From the NCBI RefSeq assembly GCF_008274825.1, contig NZ_CP030848.1:2108001-2172000 (forward strand): a stretch of DNA of 64,000 nt, read 5' to 3'. The position numbers were made by a program, and so were the translations under genes. Below are positions 1 to 8,652 of the stretch, piece after piece. Under the pieces are notes generated by a model, which saw only the letters and a list, made by a program, of their open reading frames with translations, was not told the origin of the DNA and searched no databases. Within the stretch, counting starts at the first letter, position 1; each line of letters opens with the position of its first letter. The DNA comes from Sphingobacterium hotanense. Lineage in GTDB: Bacteria; Bacteroidota; Bacteroidia; Sphingobacteriales; Sphingobacteriaceae.

Positions 1-1590
1 TTAGTGTTAAAGACTTTGACTAATATTACTCAATATGATGCTGAAATATCAAAAGGTCAAAAGTATTATGAATACCTATTATCAATTATGAGTGATACAA
101 ATAAATTGCAAGATAATAAACTAGTTAATCTCTTAAAATATAAAAAACAAATTATACTTCAAGGGCCTCCAGGTACAGGAAAGACTAGAGAAGCGAAAAG
201 CATCTCGAAACAGCTTATATCGTATGACGAGTTTAATAAAAGTGACATGTCTTTGATTAAATTAGGAGAGTATTTTAAAACAAAGACAGATAAAACACCT
301 TTTATTATAAAAGGAATATCAGAAAGTCAGCATTACTTTAAAGTGAAATCCGATAAGGCAACTAATGAATATACAGTTAATTTTAAACAGATAATTGACT
401 GTATCAATGCCAAAGGATGGAATGATCCTACAGATAATTGGAACTCTCATGGAAACTCATCTTATTTACAAGTATTGGCTAAAGCTATATATGATAGAAA
501 GGTTGAGAAATTAGAAACTAAATATATCAAATTGTTGCAGTTTCACCCGAGTTATACGTATGAGGATTTTGTAAGAGGTATTGTTTCTAAGCCTAATTTG
601 GATGGAGATGGTGTAGTTTATGAAGCGGAGAACAAGATTTTAGGAGAATTCGCAAAGCAAGCGCTGGATAATTATATAGCTTCTAAACAGAAGGTAGTTT
701 CAAATACTAATGATGATTCTGTTTTTGAATCTTTTATTGAATATATTAAGGATGAAATAGCTCAAAGTGAGCTTCATAAATATGATATTACAGAAGCTGT
801 ATATCTTTTTGATGCAGATGAGACACGCTTTAAATATAAAGGAGATAATTGGAAAGCCCACGCTAAAGGATTAAATATGAAGTTTTCTGAGTTAAGAAAA
901 ATTATTGATTCTGAAGCAAAGGAAAGACAAGACATTAAAAAAATGTCTGATTTAGAAGAATTAACTCGTCAACATGCTACGTATTTTATAAAAATTGTAG
1001 AGAAATATTATGATTATAAAGGAAATAATAAACATATATATAAAACAGAACAAAGTGTCCAACTAAAAAATTACGTTCTTATAATTGATGAAATCAATCG
1101 AGCAAATCTTTCTTCGGTATTAGGAGAATTGATTTATGCCTTAGAGTATAGAGGAGAATCCGTAGAATCTATGTATGCAGTAGACGGTGATAACAAGCTG
1201 GTATTACCTCCTAACTTGTATATTATAGGTACGATGAATACCGCAGATCGTTCGGTTGGGCATATAGATTATGCGATACGTCGTCGTTTTGCTTTTGTGG
1301 ATGTCTTACCAAAGGATTTGTCAGATGAAAAGGAGATTACTTTTGATCAAGCCCTATTTAATCAGGTTGCCAAACTATTTGATGAAAATTTATCCCCAGA
1401 ATTTAATAAAAAAGAGGTGCAGTTAGGTCACTCTTATTTTATCGATAAGTCTAAAGAAAAGGACGGAATTTCTATGTCTTTGCGCTTAGAATATGAAATT
1501 AGACCAATTCTTTTAGAATATGTGAAAGATGGCGTTTTGATAGGTGATAATATCGAAAACCAAATTGAAAAATTATTCGCTTCAATCTAA
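1..1590 (+). CDS. mcrB: McrB-like AAA+ GTPase subunit of a McrBC restriction system (5' end possibly outside window)
   Basis: This is the NTP-driven motor of a modification-dependent McrBC restriction complex, which cuts DNA carrying modified cytosine in concert with McrC. The Walker A motif GPPGTGKT is at residues 54-61 counted from the GTG at position 4. Walker B (VLIIDEIN) is near 358-365, and the McrB signature GTMNTADRS is near 409-417, followed by an arginine-rich sensor region. The frame is open to the left edge (codon TTA before the GTG), so the true start and any N-terminal DNA-recognition domain may lie outside. The stop overlaps the mcrC start by one base, indicating translational coupling. 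The family assignment is secure; which modified base is recognised cannot be told. Confidence 0.9.
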   Translation, partial: LVLKTLTNITQYDAEISKGQKYYEYLLSIMSDTNKLQDNKLVNLLKYKKQIILQGPPGTGKTREAKSISKQLISYDEFNKSDMSLIKLGEYFKTKTDKTPFIIKGISESQHYFKVKSDKATNEYTVNFKQIIDCINAKGWNDPTDNWNSHGNSSYLQVLAKAIYDRKVEKLETKYIKLLQFHPSYTYEDFVRGIVSKPNLDGDGVVYEAENKILGEFAKQALDNYIASKQKVVSNTNDDSVFESFIEYIKDEIAQSELHKYDITEAVYLFDADETRFKYKGDNWKAHAKGLNMKFSELRKIIDSEAKERQDIKKMSDLEELTRQHATYFIKIVEKYYDYKGNNKHIYKTEQSVQLKNYVLIIDEINRANLSSVLGELIYALEYRGESVESMYAVDGDNKLVLPPNLYIIGTMNTADRSVGHIDYAIRRRFAFVDVLPKDLSDEKEITFDQALFNQVAKLFDENLSPEFNKKEVQLGHSYFIDKSKEKDGISMSLRLEYEIRPILLEYVKDGVLIGDNIENQIEKLFASI

Positions 1591-2987
1591 TGGGGATTCG
1601 TCTATCGGAACACAGATCTTATTTTATTAGACTTCTTCAGGATGAAGAGCTTTTGGATGATAGTACACAAGTACTGTGTCTAAATGCTTCGGAGTTTGAA
1701 AGATATCAAAATGTTGTGTCCAAGTCATTTAATAAAAGTAGTTATCGTTTTCTTTTTGGTAGAAAAGATTCCTTTTATGAGATTAAAGCAGATTATTGCA
1801 TCGGCATAGATTGGCTTGGGAATACAGGTCGAAATCTTTATGTTGAACCAAAGTTAAACACGACCTCAGCTGAAGCATTTAATCAGCAATTAGATCAAGA
1901 AGAGGACGGGTCTGTACGAGACAGCATTTCAGAAAGTGGTGTTTTTTGCGAACTTGATTATTTAAAGATGTTATTAAAAGTAACATCTGTTCGTGAAAGT
2001 AATGTAGAAGTTAAAGATTTAGTTCAAATTGATTGGGATGTAGAACAAATTCCAATTGATCAAAAAGATGATAGACTGACTCCATTTTTGATCGTTCGTT
2101 TTCTGCAAACATTGAAATCTATTGTCCGAAAGGGTTTAAAGAAAAATTATTATAAAGTTCAAGAAAATCTTAATAATCGTATTAAAGGCAAAATTCTAGT
2201 TGGTCAACATATTAAACAAAATATTTATAAAAATCGTTTTACAGCTACATATTGTAAATATCAGGTATTTGGTGAAGATCATATTGAAAATCGTTTTTTG
2301 AAGAAAGTTCTCCGATTTGTTATTAGTTATGTAGAAAATCATAAAGTTCTTCTATCCTCAAATTACAAAGTACTACAGGAAACAATAAGATATTGTAGAC
2401 CAGCATTTGAATTAATATCTGATGATGTTAGTGAAAATGAATTAAATCAAATAAAACATAATCCATTTTACAAAGATTACAAAGAGGCAATTCATATCGG
2501 TAATCATATTTTAAAAAGATTTGCCTTTAATATTACGAAGACTTCTTCGGAAAAGGTCGCTACACCACCTTTTTGGATTGATATGCCTAGACTATTTGAA
2601 ATGTATGTTTTCAGTAAAATGATTGAGGACAATCCTGATTCAAAGCGTGACATATTATATCAATTTTCAACTTATGGTAACGCGTTGGATATTTTGGTTT
2701 CTAAGGATGGTTATCAGATGGTCATCGATGCAAAATATAAACTTCATTACCAAAATAGTCACTTACATCAAGATATTAGACAGGTAGCTGGTTATGCACG
2801 ATTAAATAAAGTTCGTGATAAACTTAATGTTACAGATGATAGCAATGTTGATTGTTTGATTATTTATCCTGATATCAAAAATGGAACTGATGATTTTACT
2901 TTAGTAAATATAATTGATAAAAGAGAACCAATTAAGGTTTATCATAAGGTATATAAGTTAGGAGTGAAGCTTCCATTAATTAGTTAA
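1590..2987 (+). CDS. mcrC: McrC-like nuclease subunit of McrBC restriction system
   Basis: This is the 465-residue endonuclease partner of McrB. The C-terminal third carries a PD-(D/E)xK-type core: a glutamate in LFEMYV (E337), D367 in ALDILV and the D380-A-K382 triad in VIDAKYK, the expected McrC active site. The ATG shares its A with the last base of the mcrB stop (TAATG arrangement), so the start is well fixed. An intrinsic terminator follows within 50 bases. The pair looks like a complete, probably active type IV restriction operon on the edge of an accessory island. The assignment rests on the McrB neighbour and the nuclease motif. Confidence 0.9.
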   Translation: MGIRLSEHRSYFIRLLQDEELLDDSTQVLCLNASEFERYQNVVSKSFNKSSYRFLFGRKDSFYEIKADYCIGIDWLGNTGRNLYVEPKLNTTSAEAFNQQLDQEEDGSVRDSISESGVFCELDYLKMLLKVTSVRESNVEVKDLVQIDWDVEQIPIDQKDDRLTPFLIVRFLQTLKSIVRKGLKKNYYKVQENLNNRIKGKILVGQHIKQNIYKNRFTATYCKYQVFGEDHIENRFLKKVLRFVISYVENHKVLLSSNYKVLQETIRYCRPAFELISDDVSENELNQIKHNPFYKDYKEAIHIGNHILKRFAFNITKTSSEKVATPPFWIDMPRLFEMYVFSKMIEDNPDSKRDILYQFSTYGNALDILVSKDGYQMVIDAKYKLHYQNSHLHQDIRQVAGYARLNKVRDKLNVTDDSNVDCLIIYPDIKNGTDDFTLVNIIDKREPIKVYHKVYKLGVKLPLIS

Positions 2988-3030
2988 TTAACTAAAATGT
3001 TGTTACAACCAATAAAAATATCACAAAATA

Positions 3031-3066
3031 AAAACGCACCATCTAAAAGGTGGTGCGTTTTGTGGT
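3031..3066 (+). terminator. intrinsic terminator after mcrC
   Basis: Perfect 10-bp stem AAAACGCACC (3031-3040) / GGTGCGTTTT (3052-3061). It sits 44 bases after the mcrC stop and would end the mcrBC transcript. The U-tract is formed by the stem itself. Confidence 0.75.
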
Positions 3067-3103
3067 GTAAATTTTGTAACTGATTTATTATCAGCGCTAA
3101 TTG

Positions 3104-3155
3104 TGGAGTCGGAGGTATTTGAACCCATATTTTCTATGTTACAAAACACCTATCT
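3104..3155 (-). pseudogene. decayed 3' fragment of a tRNA (Thr-UGU-like), possible island attachment remnant
   Basis: Read on the minus strand the segment has an anticodon-loop-like TTTGTAA (UGU, Thr), a T-arm core GGGTTCAAAT and an acceptor end CCGACTCCA. There is no D arm or 5' acceptor strand, and the T stem is poorly paired. It resembles the 3' half of a tRNA left behind where an element integrated. It lies between the McrBC genes and the IS. No intact copy of this tRNA is in the window, so direction and partner end of the island are unknown. Confidence 0.45.
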
Positions 3156-3264
3156 ATAATTTAGTTTTTTCAAATAATATCTCGCAAACTTTTACGGATC
3201 AAGCTGAATTCTTGGGGGGAATGTTAAAAATTTGTTAGTTTAGCGTCCTTAATACAGATATCCC

Positions 3265-3618
3265 TTGCAAGAAGCCGAACGTAAATTACTATCCCTATTG
3301 ATGCCCGAAGGGCTTTTGGAATACTTCCAGATTTTAGAAGTCGATCAGGTCGACAATCAACTCCATATTTATTTAGATGAACTTAATATTGCTCCGACAG
3401 GCTATGAGAACAGCAAGTTGGAGTCAAAGGGGTTTATGCCTTCTACTGAAATTTCAGACTTTCCTATTCGAGGCCAGAAAGTTACGCTACATATCCGCCG
3501 TCGTCGCTGGACAGTCTTGGATACCGGAGATATCATCACAAGAGATTGGAACCTAGTGCGTGAGGGCGCTCGAATGACTACGGAATTCGGGCTTTTTTTA
3601 AAGAAGATATTTGGATAG
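3265..3618 (+). CDS. transposase N-terminal ORF (ISAon1-like)
   Basis: This 117-residue protein matches the small N-terminal region protein that precedes the catalytic ORF in ISAon1-like elements. Its C-terminal half (FPIRGQKVTLHIRRRRW) resembles the basic zinc-finger/HTH-side region of ISL3 transposases, without the cysteines being visible. The first possible start is TTG at 3265; the frame has a stop at 3250-3252 and no ATG between. A run of seven T at 3593-3599 followed by AAA lies just before the stop and could allow slippage into the second ORF, which overlaps by 8 bases in the +1 frame. Whether a fusion is made is not known. Confidence 0.75.
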   Translation: MQEAERKLLSLLMPEGLLEYFQILEVDQVDNQLHIYLDELNIAPTGYENSKLESKGFMPSTEISDFPIRGQKVTLHIRRRRWTVLDTGDIITRDWNLVREGARMTTEFGLFLKKIFG

Positions 3619-4594
3619 CTATCCTGTAAGCGCCCAATTGGTAGGATTATTCTTTCAAATGGACGGCAAGCAACTACAGGATCAGTACAAGAACCACCTC
3701 AGTGATTTCCATGACTGGGACCAAAAACCTCATGCTGAGAGCTGGACATTGTTTCCTGAAAACATTTCGGAACACCTGAGCATCGATGAGACCAGCTTCA
3801 GCAACGGTGAATTATATACCATTGTTAGCAGTAAATCGGCAAAAGGGCGTAAAGGAACGATTTTAGCAACTATAAAGGGTACCCAGGCTGAGGATATCAT
3901 GGCTGTTCTCGAGCGAATACCCTTGCGATCCAGGAATAAGGTAAAGGAGGTGACCATGGATATGGCTCCCAACATGGCCAAGGCAATCCGTAGATGTTTC
4001 AGGAATGCCAGGCGTGTGGTCGATCGGTTCCATGTCCAAAAGTTAGCTTACGATGCCGTTCAGGAACTCCGTATCAAATATCGTTGGGAAGTCTTGGATG
4101 CAGAAAGCAAGAAGATAATGGAATCGCGAAAGCGAGGAACCCCATATGAACCCGAGTTATTGCCCAATGGCGATACGCTCAAACAGCTATTGGCTAGATC
4201 CAGACACCTCTTGTTCAAGCATCCCAGCCGATGGTCAGAAAGCCAGAAAAACCGGGCTGAATTGCTGTTCATGCGGTTTCCTAAGCTAAAACAGGCTTAT
4301 GATCTTGGAATTGCCTTAGGAGACATCTTCAACAAATGCCGGGACAAAAAGGTCGCATTTACCAAACTAGGCCTGTGGCATAATCAGGTTGAGAATGCGG
4401 GCATTGCTTCCTTTGAGAGCGTAGCAAGATCCATTGCAGCTCATCATCAATACATTCTCCATTACTTCGACAACAGAAGTACTAATGCTTCCGCAGAATC
4501 ATTCAATGCAAAACTCAAAGCTTTCAGAAGCGTCTTCCGTGGCGTTAGGGACACAACATTCTTCCTGTACAGAGTGATGAAATTGTATGCTTAA
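3611..4594 (+). CDS. ISL3-type (ISAon1-like) transposase catalytic ORF
   Basis: The 327-residue DDE transposase has the first acidic residue in LSIDETSFSNG, the second in VTMDMAPNMAKAI and the glutamate in STNASAESFNAKLKAF. RVVDRFHVQKLA is typical of ISL3 enzymes. The frame opens at TTG 3611, overlapping the upstream ORF, so the protein may be made by frameshift or by reinitiation. It ends 6 bases before the right inverted repeat. There is no internal disruption, so the element is likely active. Confidence 0.88.
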   Translation: MDSYPVSAQLVGLFFQMDGKQLQDQYKNHLSDFHDWDQKPHAESWTLFPENISEHLSIDETSFSNGELYTIVSSKSAKGRKGTILATIKGTQAEDIMAVLERIPLRSRNKVKEVTMDMAPNMAKAIRRCFRNARRVVDRFHVQKLAYDAVQELRIKYRWEVLDAESKKIMESRKRGTPYEPELLPNGDTLKQLLARSRHLLFKHPSRWSESQKNRAELLFMRFPKLKQAYDLGIALGDIFNKCRDKKVAFTKLGLWHNQVENAGIASFESVARSIAAHHQYILHYFDNRSTNASAESFNAKLKAFRSVFRGVRDTTFFLYRVMKLYA

Positions 4595-4660
4595 AAATCT
4601 ATTCCCCCCAAACTTTCGGTATGATCCACTTTTACACTTTCTTTACACCTTATAAAAAAC

Positions 4661-4695
4661 AAAACCCTTGAATAACAATGTGTTATCAAGGGTTT
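4661..4695 (-). terminator. terminator of the tRNA-Gly/tRNA-Leu transcript
   Basis: A long hairpin of AAACCCTTG-ATAACA against TGTTAT-CAAGGGTTT, with one unpaired base and a 3-base loop, lies just past the 3' end of tRNA-Leu in its direction of transcription. An A-rich stretch on the plus strand gives the U-tract. Confidence 0.7.
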
Positions 4696-4699
4696 GAAG

Positions 4700-4784
4700 T
4701 ACCTAGGGCGGGAATCGAACCCGCACTCCCTTAACGGGAACAGGATTTTAAGTCCTGCGTGTCTACCAGTTCCACCACCTAGGC
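4700..4784 (-). tRNA. tRNA-Leu (anticodon UAA)
   Basis: A class II tRNA of 85 nt including discriminator A. The acceptor stem is GCCTAGG paired with CCTAGGT (closing G-U). The anticodon loop CTTAAAA gives UAA, the variable arm is long and the T-loop is GGTTCGATTCC. CCA is not encoded. It is co-transcribed after tRNA-Gly, 5 bases away. Confidence 0.95.
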
Positions 4785-4789
4785 AACTG

Positions 4790-4862
4790 AGCGAAAGACG
4801 AGATTCGAACTCGCGACCCCAACCTTGGCAAGGTTGTGCTCTACCAACTGAGCTACTTTCGC
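4790..4862 (-). tRNA. tRNA-Gly (anticodon GCC)
   Basis: A 73-nt tRNA with acceptor GCGAAAG/CTTTCGC, discriminator U as expected for glycine, D-loop AGCTCAGTTGGTAGAGC, anticodon loop TTGCCAA and T-loop GTTCGAAT. It is first in a two-tRNA unit with tRNA-Leu. Confidence 0.95.
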
Positions 4863-4873
4863 TTGACGTGGTG

Positions 4874-4881
4874 CAAATATA
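4874..4881 (-). promoter_or_regulatory. -7 box of the tRNA-Gly/Leu promoter
   Basis: On the minus strand the sequence TATATTTG fits the Bacteroidota -7 consensus TAnnTTTG and is followed by CACC, 12 bases before the tRNA-Gly 5' end. The same TATATTTGCACC string precedes tRNA-Ser at 57627, supporting a shared stable-RNA promoter form. Confidence 0.6.
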
Positions 4882-5035
4882 GAGAGAAAAATCAATTCCT
4901 AAAATTATTTTTTAAAAAAGTCCACAGAGAGACATCAACTTGTTGGCGCTCAAGCCATATTTTTTTATTTAAGCCTAGTATTCAATCATAGATATTTAAT
5001 TAAAATAGTATTCTCTAAATTCTGAACCGACACAG

Positions 5036-5527
5036 CTATTGCTTAATTTTAGAAAATATCAAATCGTTTTCATATCCTTTTGATTGTAGATACCTGATCA
5101 GCTTTGCTTTCTCTTTTAAAGTCAGGGATGAGGGATCTACCTTAATCTTTTTTGAAATTAACTCAGATAATTTCTCTTCATAGTCGTCTAAATCTATTTC
5201 CCTGAGCGCAATTTGGATCAGAGGCTTTGAGATTCGTTTAGCTTTTAGATGCTGAACAATTTTTATCTTTCCCCAGCCTTTCATTCTGAATTTTCCTAAT
5301 ACAAACGCTTTTGCAAACCGCTCTTCGTTCAGGAAATTATCGGAGATTAGGTCTGAAATTATTTGCTCAACATCATTGCTATGTAACCCCCAGCTATATA
5401 GCTTGTCGCGGACTTCTTGTTGTGCTCGCTCTTGATACGCACAATAGCTTTCAGCTTTCCTCTTTGCTTGCAAGGGGGTAAGAACCTTAGTTTTTCCCGA
5501 TTGATCTTCCATAACACAAATGTTCAA
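5036..5527 (-). CDS. recX: RecX family regulatory protein
   Basis: This 163-residue, lysine-rich helical protein is of RecX type, a modulator that binds RecA filaments and limits recombination and SOS activity. The three-helix RecX repeats are seen in QEVRDKLYSWGLHSNDVEQIISDL, SDNFLNEERFAKAFVLGKFRMKGWG and the C-terminal LIRYLQSKGYENDLI segment (given here only in outline). No recA lies nearby, which is common in this phylum. Start: ATG 5527; an alternative Met is 5 codons in. It is divergent from murF-alr, sharing a 54-bp intergenic region. Confidence 0.85.
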   Translation of the reverse strand: MNICVMEDQSGKTKVLTPLQAKRKAESYCAYQERAQQEVRDKLYSWGLHSNDVEQIISDLISDNFLNEERFAKAFVLGKFRMKGWGKIKIVQHLKAKRISKPLIQIALREIDLDDYEEKLSELISKKIKVDPSSLTLKEKAKLIRYLQSKGYENDLIFSKIKQ

Positions 5528-5581
5528 AAAATGATGAACTTATAAAAAAAATGATGAAATTCGTTCAATATTTGATTTAAG

Positions 5582-8017
5582 ATGTATACTATCGATTTAA
5601 TACGCGAGGTTTTAGAGTTAAAGAGTTATAGAATAGCGGATTATAATCAACAAATTACAGAACTAGTATACGACAGTAGAAAGGTTAATCAACCTGAACA
5701 TAGCTTGTTTTTTGCGCTTACTGCCGCCCGTGATGGTCATGATTTCGTAAATGATGCTTATCTGCGGGGAGTTCGTAGTTTTGTTGTTTCCAAAAACGTG
5801 CCTTTCCTCGAGACACTTTCTGATGTTAATGTGCTGATTGTTGCAGATGTATTAGATGCATTACAACGCCTTGCCGTGTATCATAGGCTAACCTTTGATG
5901 GGACGGTGGTAGGAATTGCAGGAAGTAATGGTAAGTCGGTCGTGAAGGAATGGCTGTTCCAATTATTGTCCATCGATAAGAAGGTATATCAGAGTCCGAA
6001 AAGCTATAACTCGCAGCTTGGTGTCGCGTTGTCGCTTTGGAATCTAACTACGCAATATGATATAGCATTGATAGAAGCAGGGATTTCAGAACCGGGAGAG
6101 ATGGACCGCTTACAATCGCTTATACAGCCTGAAGTAGGGATTTTTACTAATATTGGGTTAGCCCATTCGCAACATTTTATTTCGAAGCAAGCTAAACTGT
6201 CAGAGAAGTTGAAACTATTTCAACGATCTAATGTGCTTATTGCTGGCTCCAAATATGTTAATGCCGATCAAGTTTCTTCAAATATTAAATTATTGCAGTG
6301 GGGAGAGGAAGAGAGCGATTTAATACAATTGTTAAGTCAACAACCATCAGGAAAAGGAACTGAATTAACAATTAAGTCTAAAGATAATATCCACACTTTT
6401 GAAGTCCCTTTCAGGGATAAAGCTTCGATCGAGAATATACTGACCTGCTTCACGGCAATGACGTACTTTGGTTATACCGAACCACAGATCATTGAACGGT
6501 TGCAGCAGCTAAGACCTTTAGAAATGCGTTTGCAGTTGAAAAAGGGAATTGCTAACAGTTCCCTAATCGATGATTCGTATTCTAATGATTTAGCATCTCT
6601 TCAGATATCATTAGATTTTCTTGCGCAGCAAAATCAGCACCCTAGGAAAACGCTTATTCTGTCCGACATGGAAGGCTTGTCTAGCAGTGAGAAGTTGCAG
6701 GAGAAGCTTCTAGGCATACTTACTCGAACATCTCTTAGCCGAATGATATGGGTTGGTCCTGATTATCAATGGTTGGACAAGCTATCAACAACAACGATAC
6801 AGCGCTTTGCAAGTACGGAGGATTTGCTCCATCAGTTAGAGACTTTAAACATCAAGGATGAAACTGTTTTGATCAAAGGAGGGAGGGCGTTCCGTTTTGA
6901 ACAGATTGTACAGCGATTGACGTTGAGATCCCATGGAACCGTTCTTGAAATTAACCTGAATGCGCTATCGCATAATCTTATGCATTATCGGGCGATGATC
7001 CCCAATCAAGTGAAGCTGATGGCTATGGTCAAAGCTTTCTCCTATGGAAGTGGCAGCTTCGAAGTTGCTAATCTGCTGCAGTTCAGCAAAGTCGATTATC
7101 TAACAGTAGCTTTTGCTGATGAAGGTGTCGAGTTAAGGATGGGAGGCATCTCATTGCCTATCATGGTGCTGAGTCCAGATAGCGATACTTTTCAGACGCT
7201 TCTCCAATACGAGCTAGAGCCCGAGGTTTACTCCATGCGTTTCTTAAATCAATTTATAGACTTCTTAAAAGCCAATAAGCGTGAAGGATATAAGATTCAT
7301 GTAAAGTTAGATACAGGCATGCATCGATTGGGATTCTTGCCAAATGAAGTTGATGAACTTATCGAGTGCCTGAACCAACATAAGGAAGTTAAAGTACAAT
7401 CCTGCTTCACCCACTTGGTTGCTTCCGGAGATGCTAATCAAGATGATTTCACCCAACAGCAAATCGATACATATACAAATTGTGTTACCAAATTAGAAGC
7501 CGGAGTCGGTTATTCCTTCATCAAGCATGTTGCGAATACATCGGCAATCGTACGCTGGCCGCAAGCGCATTTTGATATGGTGCGCTTAGGAATAGGGCTC
7601 TATGGTGTCGATATGGACAACGGAAATGGCCTTTTAGAGAAGGTGAGTACCCTTCGAACAACAGTAACGCAGATAAAAGATTTACCGAAGACCGAGACTG
7701 TTGGTTATGATCGAAAAGGCGTGTTAACACGTGACAGTACAATTGCTACTGTTAAAATTGGGTATGCTGACGGATATAATCGTAAATTTGGGAACGGAAT
7801 TGGAAAAATGAAAATCAATAATCAATTGGTCCCAACTGTAGGTACTATCTGTATGGATATGTGTATGCTAGATGTGACCGATATTGAAGTCAAGGAAGGG
7901 GATACCGTGGAGGTATTTCCGGATATCATGCAGGCGTCCAAGGATATTGGCACCATTCCGTATGAACTATTGGTCAATATATCAAGCAGGGTAAAAAGAG
8001 TCTATTATTTTGAATAA
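5582..8017 (+). CDS. murF-alr: bifunctional MurF ligase / alanine racemase
   Basis: The 811-residue fusion supplies two adjacent steps of peptidoglycan precursor synthesis in the cytoplasm. Residues 1-450 are the UDP-MurNAc-tripeptide:D-Ala-D-Ala ligase, with P-loop GSNGKS at 114-119. Residues 455-811 are the PLP-dependent alanine racemase, with the PLP lysine K484 in AMVKAFSYGSG and the second catalytic residue Y709 in TVGYDRKG. This fusion is typical of Bacteroidota. The P-loop ends in Ser where most MurF proteins have Thr, a conservative change that keeps the hydroxyl. It leads an operon with the DUF502 protein 2 bases downstream. Confidence 0.95.
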   Translation: MYTIDLIREVLELKSYRIADYNQQITELVYDSRKVNQPEHSLFFALTAARDGHDFVNDAYLRGVRSFVVSKNVPFLETLSDVNVLIVADVLDALQRLAVYHRLTFDGTVVGIAGSNGKSVVKEWLFQLLSIDKKVYQSPKSYNSQLGVALSLWNLTTQYDIALIEAGISEPGEMDRLQSLIQPEVGIFTNIGLAHSQHFISKQAKLSEKLKLFQRSNVLIAGSKYVNADQVSSNIKLLQWGEEESDLIQLLSQQPSGKGTELTIKSKDNIHTFEVPFRDKASIENILTCFTAMTYFGYTEPQIIERLQQLRPLEMRLQLKKGIANSSLIDDSYSNDLASLQISLDFLAQQNQHPRKTLILSDMEGLSSSEKLQEKLLGILTRTSLSRMIWVGPDYQWLDKLSTTTIQRFASTEDLLHQLETLNIKDETVLIKGGRAFRFEQIVQRLTLRSHGTVLEINLNALSHNLMHYRAMIPNQVKLMAMVKAFSYGSGSFEVANLLQFSKVDYLTVAFADEGVELRMGGISLPIMVLSPDSDTFQTLLQYELEPEVYSMRFLNQFIDFLKANKREGYKIHVKLDTGMHRLGFLPNEVDELIECLNQHKEVKVQSCFTHLVASGDANQDDFTQQQIDTYTNCVTKLEAGVGYSFIKHVANTSAIVRWPQAHFDMVRLGIGLYGVDMDNGNGLLEKVSTLRTTVTQIKDLPKTETVGYDRKGVLTRDSTIATVKIGYADGYNRKFGNGIGKMKINNQLVPTVGTICMDMCMLDVTDIEVKEGDTVEVFPDIMQASKDIGTIPYELLVNISSRVKRVYYFE

Positions 8018-8019
8018 AC

Positions 8020-8652
8020 ATGTTGCGTAAATTCTTTCAACAATTCTTTTATTATTTAATCAAGGGAACCTTGGTCGTTGCGCCTGTTGCGGGAGCAATC
8101 TTTGTGATTGTGTGGTTAGTCGCTACCCTAGATGGGGCGTTGAACATTACTGAGCACTTCCTAGAAGATGAAACCGGACATCCCCTCTATATTCCAGGGA
8201 TAGGGATTCTCTCTGTCATTCTTCTGTTGGCACTGGTAGGTCTTATCTTTACTACACTAGTAACGGCGCCGATCCGAAATTGGATGACGCGGACAATCAA
8301 CAAAATACCATTATTCAATACATTATATTCATCGATCAAAGACTTTACGGAAGCCTTTGTTGGTGATGCTAAGAAATTCAACGAACCTGTACTGGTCGAA
8401 GTGAACAACTTCGGCTTGAAGAAAGTGGGATTCTTAACGCAAAAAGATTTGAGCAGCATAGGATTGGCAGGTGAAGTTATTGTTTACTTTCCATATTCCT
8501 ATTCTGTTGCAGGACAGGTTGCTATCATTAGCGCTGATAAAGTACATAAGTTAAATATGACAGCCACGGATGCGATGAAATTAGCCGTTTCGGGCGGTGT
8601 AAGTGGCGTTGAACCTTCAAAGAAAAAAGATGTTTTGGAAAAAAAGCAATAA
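8020..8652 (+). CDS. DUF502 family membrane protein
   Basis: The 210-residue protein has two predicted transmembrane segments (about residues 13-36 and 59-83) and a soluble C-terminal part with the DUF502 features NKIPLFNTLYSSIKDFTEAF and a glycine-rich SGGVSG near the end. The function of the family is unknown. It begins 2 bases after murF-alr and overlaps the next gene by 23 bases, so the three are probably one transcript with coupled translation. Confidence 0.85.
   Translation: MLRKFFQQFFYYLIKGTLVVAPVAGAIFVIVWLVATLDGALNITEHFLEDETGHPLYIPGIGILSVILLLALVGLIFTTLVTAPIRNWMTRTINKIPLFNTLYSSIKDFTEAFVGDAKKFNEPVLVEVNNFGLKKVGFLTQKDLSSIGLAGEVIVYFPYSYSVAGQVAIISADKVHKLNMTATDAMKLAVSGGVSGVEPSKKKDVLEKKQ

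Larger units (their letters stand above)
3196..4627 (+). mobile_element. complete ISAon1-like (ISL3-type) insertion sequence
   Basis: The 1432-bp element is bounded by 27-bp imperfect inverted repeats (3196-3222 and 4601-4627, 21 of 27 positions matching). Both repeats end inward in TTGGGGGGAAT. It is flanked by a perfect 8-bp direct repeat ACTTTTAC (3188-3195 and 4628-4635), the duplication length expected for ISL3-type elements. It carries two overlapping ORFs that together form the transposase. The intact ends and duplication suggest a recent insertion between the tRNA fragment and the tRNA-Leu/Gly pair. Confidence 0.9.

Noticed and set aside
4694..4882. 62-codon frame on the plus strand
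   Set aside because: It is the complement of tRNA-Leu and tRNA-Gly.
5582..8017. MurF P-loop GSNGKS as a loss of function
   Set aside because: Ser for Thr keeps the needed hydroxyl, and the rest of the ligase domain is intact.
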